A stretch of 10,916 nucleotides of DNA, taken from the NCBI GenBank assembly GCA_017501055.1, contig JAFVXP010000023.1:1-10916 (forward strand). Reading direction: 5' to 3'. A program made the translations under genes and the position numbers. The stretch comes from Clostridia bacterium. Its GTDB lineage: Bacteria > Bacillota > Clostridia > Oscillospirales > CAG-382. Under the pieces are notes generated by a model that made no database searches, was not told the DNA's origin, and worked only from the letters and a program-made list of their open reading frames with translations. Of the stretch, positions 6,595 through 10,916 are shown piece by piece (position 1 is the stretch's first letter; each line of letters begins with the position of its first letter).

Positions 6595-7033
6595 TCGCTG
6601 ACGCTCTCGCTTGAAAACGCACGGTTTTCAAGCGGTCTTGGATGTCCGTTCATTCGCATCTCGCGCCTCACATTGCCCCACAAAACAAGTTTTGCGGGGA
6701 CCCCGTTGTTCGACACTCGCGAACCTCTAAGGTATAAAAATCGACGCACATGTCGCCGATTTTTATGGAATTTTATTGTATAATATTGTGTCTGTGTGAG
6801 AACAAAATACAATAATGTAGGGATCGGCGTCCTCGACGGTCCGCAACAAAAGGTTTTGTTGTATATAACCTTAACCCAATAACATTGAAGGGTTATAACA
6901 CAGAAACAAAAAACAACAAACGGTTTAGAGTACGGGAGGGTACAAGACCCTCCCCTACATTATAATTATCGCAAACAACAAAACCGCAACAAACAACAAA
7001 TTTGAAACGTATCGCGGGAAGGGCATAGGAAAT
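6595..7033. repeat. Gene-free region packed with small inverted repeats
   Basis: The 439 bp between rny and ymdB contain no supported gene but at least seven palindromes in a row: a perfect 11-bp stem at 6608-6634; 6676-6699 (CCCC-A-CAAAAC with GTTTTG-C-GGGG); 6735-6765 (perfect 9-bp TAAAAATCG/CGATTTTTA); 6773-6815 (9-bp TTATTGTAT/ATACAATAA); 6821-6842 (GGATCGGCG with CGACGGTCC, imperfect); 6844-6861 (8-bp CAACAAAA/TTTTGTTG); and 6930-6958 (8-bp GGGAGGGT/ACCCTCCC). They look like adjacent short palindromic repeats (REP/MITE-like). A TATAAT at 6961-6966 has no convincing -35. The first hairpin could stabilise the rny 3' end. Confidence 0.7.
6735..6765. terminator. Possible bidirectional terminator downstream of rny
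   Basis: TAAAAATCG (6735-6743) pairs perfectly with CGATTTTTA (6757-6765), and the inner CGAC/GTCG can extend or compete with it. The T-run lies within the stem rather than after it, so efficiency is doubtful; the hairpin at 6608-6634 lacks any T-run. Confidence 0.4.
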
Positions 7034-7864
7034 TTGGATAAGTCACATCGCGAAAATGAAAAAGAAAATGAAATAAAAATTCTTGCGGTTGGTGACGTTT
7101 TCGGGACTCCGGGTTTGGAGTTCGTGAGAAAGAACCTTCGCAGGATCAAGAATATCGAGGGCGCAGACCTCGTTATCGTCAACGCTGAAAACGTCTGTGA
7201 CGGAAGCGGTCTTGACAAGAAAAGCGCAGACGTGCTCTTCGAAAGCGGTGCCGACGTTCTTACGGGAGGTAACCATTCCTTCCGCAGATATGCGATATTC
7301 GATCTTTTAGAGGACGAACCGAACGTTTTAAGACCCTTGAATTTTCCGCCGAATTCCCCCGGCGACGGCTATTGCATTATCCCCGTGAAAAACGGATTGC
7401 GTGCTTTGGTCATCTCGGTCTGCGGTCAGGTGTTTATGGACCCTGTCGATTCACCGTTTGTTACGGTTGAGAGAGTTCTCGAGCGTGAAAAGGGTAATTA
7501 CGATTTTGCAATTTGCGATTTTCACGCCGAAGCCACAAGCGAAAAGCAGGCGTTTGCACATATCTTCGACGGCAGGATCCAAATCGTTTTCGGTACTCAC
7601 ACCCACGTTCAGACCGCCGACGAAAGATTAACTCTCCGTGGCGGTGCTTATATCAGCGATATCGGAATGTGCGGCAGCGAGGATTCGATAATCGGCGTTT
7701 CCTACGATACCGCCGTATCAAGATTTACAAAAAACGTCCGTATGAAGGGTGTTCCCGAAAGTAAAAGCATCTCGCTTTGCGGTGCTGTTTTCACTATCGA
7801 TGAAAAAACTCTTTATTGCACGGAAGTAAAAAGAATAAAATATAATGAAGGAAACTTGAAATGA
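7034..7864 (+). CDS. ymdB: YmdB-family metallophosphoesterase (2',3'-cyclic nucleotide phosphodiesterase)
   Basis: This is a calcineurin-like metallophosphoesterase of the YmdB type (276 residues from TTG). Family motifs are in order: LAVGDVFGTPG (17-27, metal-binding Asp21), VNAEN (49-53), TGGNH (77-81), DFHAEATSEK (162-171), GTHTHVQTADER (187-198) and YISDIGMCG (206-214). In Bacillus, YmdB hydrolyses cyclic nucleotides and affects biofilm versus motility and mRNA levels; it neighbours rny there too. The start is uncertain: no in-frame ATG or GTG lies upstream of the conserved block, so TTG at 7034, with AGGA 3 nt before it, is the best available. This gives about 13 hydrophilic residues more than usual. 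The spacing is short and initiation may be weak. The stop overlaps the yajC start. Confidence 0.9.
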   Translation: MDKSHRENEKENEIKILAVGDVFGTPGLEFVRKNLRRIKNIEGADLVIVNAENVCDGSGLDKKSADVLFESGADVLTGGNHSFRRYAIFDLLEDEPNVLRPLNFPPNSPGDGYCIIPVKNGLRALVISVCGQVFMDPVDSPFVTVERVLEREKGNYDFAICDFHAEATSEKQAFAHIFDGRIQIVFGTHTHVQTADERLTLRGGAYISDIGMCGSEDSIIGVSYDTAVSRFTKNVRMKGVPESKSISLCGAVFTIDEKTLYCTEVKRIKYNEGNLK

Positions 7865-8205
7865 AATTAAACACTTTAATGATGCTCCTTGAGGGAGAAC
7901 CTAATCCCACCGGCTCGATCTTCGGCTCGGTCCTTATGATCGCTATGTTCGGTATAGTTTTCTACTTTTTCCTCTACCGTCCCCAGAAAAAGCAGGAAAA
8001 AGAAACTGCCGAAATGCGTAACTCTATCGAGCTTGGCGACGTTATCGTAACCTCGGGCGGTATAATCGGTATGGTCGTTAAGGTTAAGGACGATATGCTC
8101 CTTATCGAATCGAGCGGCGACAGAACCAAGATCCAGATTCAGAAATGGGCGGTTCATTCTATCATCGAACGTGCTAACGAAGGCATGGTCGAAGAAAAGA
8201 AATAA
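7861..8205 (+). CDS. yajC: Preprotein translocase accessory subunit YajC
   Basis: This 114-residue protein has one transmembrane helix at about 19-39 followed directly by the diagnostic RPQKKQEK (40-47), then a small conserved domain with LGDVIVTSGGIIGMV (58-72). YajC associates with SecD/SecF and the SecYEG channel at the membrane. ATG at 7861 overlaps the ymdB stop (ATGA), with AAGGA 8 nt upstream, so the genes are probably coupled. No secD/secF follows; a terminator ends the unit. Length is normal for the family. Confidence 0.95.
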   Translation: MKLNTLMMLLEGEPNPTGSIFGSVLMIAMFGIVFYFFLYRPQKKQEKETAEMRNSIELGDVIVTSGGIIGMVVKVKDDMLLIESSGDRTKIQIQKWAVHSIIERANEGMVEEKK

Positions 8206-8212
8206 ATAAAAA

Positions 8213-8243
8213 GGGACTGGAGTTTTTCAGTCCCAAATTTTTA
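8213..8243 (+). terminator. Intrinsic terminator after yajC
   Basis: GGGACTG (8213-8219) pairs perfectly with CAGTCCC (8228-8234), and AAATTTTTAT follows. It sits 7 nt after the yajC stop codon. Confidence 0.85.
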
Positions 8244-8249
8244 TCAGGG

Positions 8250-8291
8250 TCACCGAGAAGCCGTTAGACTTCTTGAGGTGATTATAGGTGG
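8250..8291 (+). promoter_or_regulatory. Hairpin leader and ribosome site of the M29 aminopeptidase gene
   Basis: TCACC-G-AGAAG (8250-8260) pairs with CTTCT-TGA-GGTGA (8269-8281), a two-part stem with an 8-nt loop. The ribosome site AGGTGG (8286-8291) begins only 5 nt later. CACC (8251-8254) could pair either with GGTG in the stem (8277-8280) or with the identical GGTG in the ribosome site (8287-8290). No promoter is evident between the yajC terminator and this hairpin. Confidence 0.45.
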
Positions 8292-8296
8292 TAATT

Positions 8297-9520
8297 ATGA
8301 AAAAGTCGTTAATGAGAAAATACGCTCGTCTTTTGGTAAAAAGCGGTGTAAATATCCAAAAAGGCCAACAGCTTAATATTATAACCGACGTTGAAGCGGC
8401 GGATTTTGTGAATATTCTTGCAGAGGAAGCATACCGTGCAGGCGCAGGTAAGGTTCAGGTGGATTGGTCGTCAACCGAATTGACAAAGCTTGCATACCGT
8501 CACCGCACCGTTCGCTCGCTTTGCGAGGTGCCCGATTGGCAGGTTGAAAAGGCAAAGCATGAATCCGAGATACTCCCTGCAAGGATCCGTCTTATCTGCG
8601 AAGACCCCGACGGATTGAGAAAAGTAAATGCCGACAAGCTTCAGAAAGCAAACATTGCGGCATCGAAGCTTTTAAAGCCCTACCGTGACGCTATGGACAA
8701 CAAGCATCAATGGCTTGTCTGTGCGATCCCCGGCAAGGCTTGGGCAAAGAAGATGTTCCCGTCGGACAGAACCTCCGTTGCCGTAGAAAAGCTTTGGGAC
8801 GCAATACTCAAAACAGTTCTTTGCGATGAAAACAACGATCCTATTGAAGCATGGAACAAAAAGAACGATAGCTTCCGTGAAAAATGTGAATGGCTTAACA
8901 AAATGAACTTTGATTATCTCCATTTCAAGTCTGCAAACGGTACGGACTTCAAGTGTGAGCTTATGAAGGAAAGCGTTTGGTGCGGCGGCGGAGAAACAAC
9001 TCTTAACGGAGTTTATTTCAACCCGAATATGCCCACAGAAGAGATTTTCACAACTCCTATGAAGGGTAAATGCGAGGGCAGACTTGTTTCCGCAATGCCT
9101 CTTTCGGTTCGCGGAACGCTTATAGAGAACTTTTATATCGATTTTAAAGACGGACGTGCCGTTGAATGGCACGCAGAAAAGGGTGAAGAGGCTCTCGGCA
9201 AGATAATCACCACCGACGAGGGAAGCAGAATGCTCGGCGAGCTTGCTCTTGTACCGAAGGATTCGCCCATCGCCGAAAGCGGACTTCTCTATTACAACAC
9301 CCTTTTCGATGAAAACGCCTCCTGCCACGTTGCTCTCGGTATGGGCTACAGCAATTGCGTTAAGGGATTTGAGAATATGACGGCTGACGAGCTTCACGAG
9401 CTTGGCGTTAACGATTCGATGATCCACGTTGATTTTATGGTCGGCTCGAAGGATTTTGCCGTTACGGGATATAAGGACGGTGTGGCGACTCCCATCTTCA
9501 TCGACGGCAAATGGGCGTGA
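8297..9520 (+). CDS. M29-family metal-dependent aminopeptidase (AmpS/PepS type)
   Basis: This 407-residue protein matches peptidase family M29, cytoplasmic two-metal aminopeptidases that release N-terminal residues from peptides. The expected metal/catalytic residues are all present in order: Glu249 (NMPTEEIFTTP), Glu315 (GELALVP), His344 and Tyr351 (ASCHVALGMGYSN), and His377 and Asp379 (MIHVDFMVGS). The N-terminal half carries KSGVNIQKGQQLNI, typical of the family. The start is ATG at 8297, 5 nt after AGGTGG; a GTG at 8288 in the same frame falls inside the ribosome site and is unlikely. The gene is flanked by terminators at 8213-8243 and 9533-9561, so it appears to be a single-gene unit. 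Substrate preference cannot be read from sequence. Confidence 0.94.
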   Translation: MKKSLMRKYARLLVKSGVNIQKGQQLNIITDVEAADFVNILAEEAYRAGAGKVQVDWSSTELTKLAYRHRTVRSLCEVPDWQVEKAKHESEILPARIRLICEDPDGLRKVNADKLQKANIAASKLLKPYRDAMDNKHQWLVCAIPGKAWAKKMFPSDRTSVAVEKLWDAILKTVLCDENNDPIEAWNKKNDSFREKCEWLNKMNFDYLHFKSANGTDFKCELMKESVWCGGGETTLNGVYFNPNMPTEEIFTTPMKGKCEGRLVSAMPLSVRGTLIENFYIDFKDGRAVEWHAEKGEEALGKIITTDEGSRMLGELALVPKDSPIAESGLLYYNTLFDENASCHVALGMGYSNCVKGFENMTADELHELGVNDSMIHVDFMVGSKDFAVTGYKDGVATPIFIDGKWA

Positions 9521-9532
9521 GATTGCATCGTA

Positions 9533-9561
9533 TTTCGGGTAAGACCGAAAAATCCTTTTTT
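9533..9561 (+). terminator. Terminator of the aminopeptidase gene
   Basis: TTTCGG (9533-9538) pairs with CCGAAA (9545-9550), loop GTAAGA, followed by AATCC and six T residues (9556-9561). It starts 12 nt after the stop codon. The U-run is slightly displaced from the stem, so efficiency may be moderate. Confidence 0.65.
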
Positions 9562-9565
9562 CAAT

Positions 9566-9724
9566 TTCGCGGTGTAGGTAATAATTGAATTTTTATGTTA
9601 TCGCCGCGAAGGGGATTGGGTTTTATAGGTAGAAATCCTTTGGATTTCATTATATCGGATTTTTCTATTGCGCTTCTCAAAGCAAGCAGTAGATTTCTAC
9701 AGCAATGCTTTGAGAAATCGCAAT
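9566..9724. repeat. Structured intergenic element with a 58-nt compound hairpin
   Basis: TTCGCGG (9566-9572) pairs with CCGCGAA (9604-9610). AGAAATCC/GGATTTC around 9632-9650 forms a second hairpin. The third is long: ATTGCG (9667-9672) with CGCAAT (9719-9724), CTCAAAGCA (9676-9684) with TGCTTTGAG (9706-9714), and GTAGA/TCTAC (9689-9700) at the tip. The 10-mer CAATGCTTTG (9703-9712) also occurs at 1884-1893 in the element near tRNA-Gln. Small frames on both strands show no family resemblance. A mobile palindromic repeat or a structured RNA are both possible. Confidence 0.6.
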
Positions 9725-9793
9725 TCTTCCGCCGAACTACTTCGCAATATTGCGTGAATTCAAATTTAAGGCAGAAACAATAAACCACCGACC

Positions 9794-10018
9794 TGTCATT
9801 CTGAACGCATTAGGACATAGAGGTGTCATTCTGAACGGAATGAATATGAAGTGAAGAATCTCGCTTTGTTGTTTCTTTTGTTTTTGAACAATTAGTTTTT
9901 ACCTTCTCCTAAGTGAGATTCCTCGTTATATCACCCCACAAAACACAAGTGTTGGGTTCCCTGCAAAACGAAGTTTTGTAGGGCTATTAAGGGGACCCCG
10001 ATGTCGCTCGGAATGACA
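9794..10018. repeat. TGTCATTCTGA-type dispersed repeat with inverted ends
   Basis: TGTCATTCTGAACG occurs twice in direct orientation (9794-9807, 9824-9837), and the right end (about 10002-10018) carries the inverse, CTCGGAATGACA. Inner inverted arms at 9854-9866 and 9911-9923 are centred on GAATCTC/GAGATTC. The right half has CCCTGCAAAAC-GAA-GTTTTGTAGGG-type pairing (9959-9983) and the palindrome GGGGACCCCG (9991-10000). Sequences of the 'TGTCATTCTGAgcgaag' kind are familiar to me as widely dispersed non-coding repeats in bacterial genomes; the family assignment here is by eye. Confidence 0.65.
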
Positions 10019-10036
10019 GTTATATTGAATCGTAAG

Positions 10037-10067
10037 AAAAGGCATCTGTTGATGCCTTTTTATTTTT
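10037..10067 (+). terminator. Strong intrinsic terminator upstream of the secreted-protein gene
   Basis: AAAAGGCATC (10037-10046) pairs with GATGCCTTTT (10051-10060), loop TGTT, followed by TATTTTT. No gene ends close before it on the plus strand, so it probably insulates the next promoter from read-through across the repeats. The A/T-symmetric stem may also work on the minus strand. Confidence 0.75.
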
Positions 10068-10239
10068 GAGGACAGAAGAGCTTTTTTAAATGTTAACAAA
10101 TTGTTAAATTTTTGAAAAACACAACAAATTGTGTTATGGTTGGCTAAGGGAACACAAAACCCCAAAATATTGCGAAAAAGAGTGAGAAAACCAAGGAAAA
10201 ATAAGGATAAAAACCATTGAGAAAACTTGTGAAAAAGCC

Positions 10240-10268
10240 TTGACTTTACGGAATATTTGGAGTATACT
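10240..10268 (+). promoter_or_regulatory. Sigma-A promoter of the secreted-protein gene
   Basis: TTGACT (10240-10245) and TATACT (10263-10268) are separated by 17 nt, a near-consensus promoter, preceded by an A-rich stretch (10165-10235) that could act as an UP-type element. Expected start near 10275. Confidence 0.78.
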
Positions 10269-10397
10269 CATTTTGAATAGGTTTATCCTGCAGAGAGTGG
10301 GCGTATTATACCCAAAATGCGAAAACCGCCTTTACGGATATGCCTTTTCAATCATTTCCGAAATAAAAAAAGATAACATAAAAAAGGAGCAATTACT
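10269..10397 (+). other. Leader of about 120 nt, unrecognised
   Basis: The leader contains CATTTTG (10269-10275) inversely repeated as CAAAATG (10313-10319), a GTAT-T-ATAC palindrome flanked by GGG and CCC (about 10299-10313), and CCG/CGG (10326-10337). It fits no riboswitch consensus I know. The AAAGGAG ribosome site is at 10383-10389, 8 nt before the GTG start. Confidence 0.4.
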
Positions 10398-10916
10398 GTG
10401 AAAAGAACACTTGCTTTAGTCTTGGCATTAATCATGATTTTGTGCATGATCCCTGCCTCGATGTTAACTGCGTTCGCTCGTGGTCGTGGTGTCTATGCAA
10501 ACACAATCCCCAACCAAACGATCGACGGCGCACCCGGTCAGTATATTCCCGAAACCGTTGTTGTTGACGGTGAATTGGACGATACCGGCTGGAGAGAGGA
10601 TGACTGGAAACGTGTCAATTCCGAATCCGGTACTTGGAACGTACAGTATCCTACCAAAAATCAAACTATCAACAACGAAGCCTTCTCTTACAAATATAAC
10701 GTAAGAAAAGACTACTATTACCTTTACGGCGCGTTTGCTGTTCCTACGGACGAAGCGGGTCTTGTGAAGTTGTGGCTTAATAACGACGCAGGCGAAAACT
10801 ACGGCTATAGCCATCTCTTCACCTTCGACATCACCGGCAAAGTATCCGGCGGTGTGGCTGCATATTCCGGAAACGGCACCTGGACGCGTGTAGACAAATC
10901 CGGCAACATTATTACC
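10398..10916 (+). CDS. Secreted protein with CBM9-like N-terminal domain, partial (C-terminus outside window)
   Basis: The frame opens with GTG at 10398 after AAAGGAG and stays open for 173 codons to the window edge. The N-terminus is MKRT followed by a hydrophobic core (about 5-20) and AFA at 25-27, a standard Sec signal peptide with likely cleavage after residue 27. From about residue 54 the pattern VVVDGELDDTGWREDDWKRV, then a Tyr-rich strand region (YKYNVRKDYYYLYGAFAV) and LWLNND, resembles the carbohydrate-binding family 9 / DOMON-like sandwich found at the start of large extracellular proteins in Clostridia. It is well expressed judging from promoter and ribosome site. The domain call is by pattern only; substrate, catalytic domain and cell-wall anchor, if any, lie outside the window. 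Confidence 0.78.
   Translation, partial: MKRTLALVLALIMILCMIPASMLTAFARGRGVYANTIPNQTIDGAPGQYIPETVVVDGELDDTGWREDDWKRVNSESGTWNVQYPTKNQTINNEAFSYKYNVRKDYYYLYGAFAVPTDEAGLVKLWLNNDAGENYGYSHLFTFDITGKVSGGVAAYSGNGTWTRVDKSGNIIT

Noticed and set aside
6773..6784. TATAAT at 6779-6784 as a promoter for a transcript in the rny-ymdB gap
   Set aside because: No -35-like hexamer at the right distance and no gene start follows; the hexamer is part of an A/T-rich inverted repeat.
8672..9427. Open frame of 251 codons on the minus strand
   Set aside because: It is antisense to the M29 aminopeptidase, whose catalytic residues are all conserved in the plus-strand frame.

Overview
The window looks like a chromosomal segment of a low-to-moderate GC Gram-positive bacterium of class Clostridia, probably a gut Oscillospirales/Ruminococcaceae-type lineage. 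The basis is a ThiI without a rhodanese domain beside a dedicated cysteine desulfurase, an RNase Y-YmdB-YajC cluster, an M29 aminopeptidase, strong AGGAGG-type ribosome sites, and a Lys/Arg-led secreted protein starting with GTG. The lineage call is inference; no 16S or other marker is present.

Layout, left half (all on the minus strand). 1-394 is the 5' part of an unrecognised membrane-anchored or secreted protein that runs off the left edge. 464-1150 is a membrane-bound XRE-type regulator with an extracytoplasmic C-terminal domain. 1151-1531 has no gene: it holds that gene's promoter, a 48-bp tandem repeat containing copies of the 3' end of the neighbouring tRNA gene, two GC-rich hairpins and a terminator. 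1532-1606 is tRNA-Gln(CUG). 1614-1896 is a 283-bp multi-hairpin element with long terminal inverted repeats. 1934-4767 is a tight three-gene operon, cysteine desulfurase - thiI - cinA C-terminal domain, with its own sigma-A-like promoter. The first two genes supply and insert sulfur for tRNA 4-thiouridine; the third is a pyridine-nucleotide salvage amidase.

Layout, right half (all on the plus strand). 4826-5055 is the divergent promoter and leader region. 5056-6594 is rny (RNase Y). 6595-7033 is gene-free and packed with small perfect inverted repeats. 7034-7864 is ymdB and 7861-8205 is yajC, which overlap by 4 bp. A terminator follows, then a structured leader and an M29 aminopeptidase (8297-9520). 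9521-10397 is gene-free: a terminator, a long-hairpin element, a TGTCATTCTGA-type dispersed repeat, another terminator, then a clear promoter and a leader of about 120 nt. 10398-10916 is the start of a secreted protein with a carbohydrate-binding (CBM9-like) look, cut by the right edge.

The protein-coding core is ordinary housekeeping: tRNA thiolation, mRNA turnover, secretion and peptide turnover. The less ordinary content is intergenic: at least three palindrome-rich repeat clusters sharing sequence modules, tRNA-derived direct repeats downstream of tRNA-Gln, and two leaders with possible alternative RNA folds. I found no CRISPR array, transposase, phage gene or recognisable defence system.
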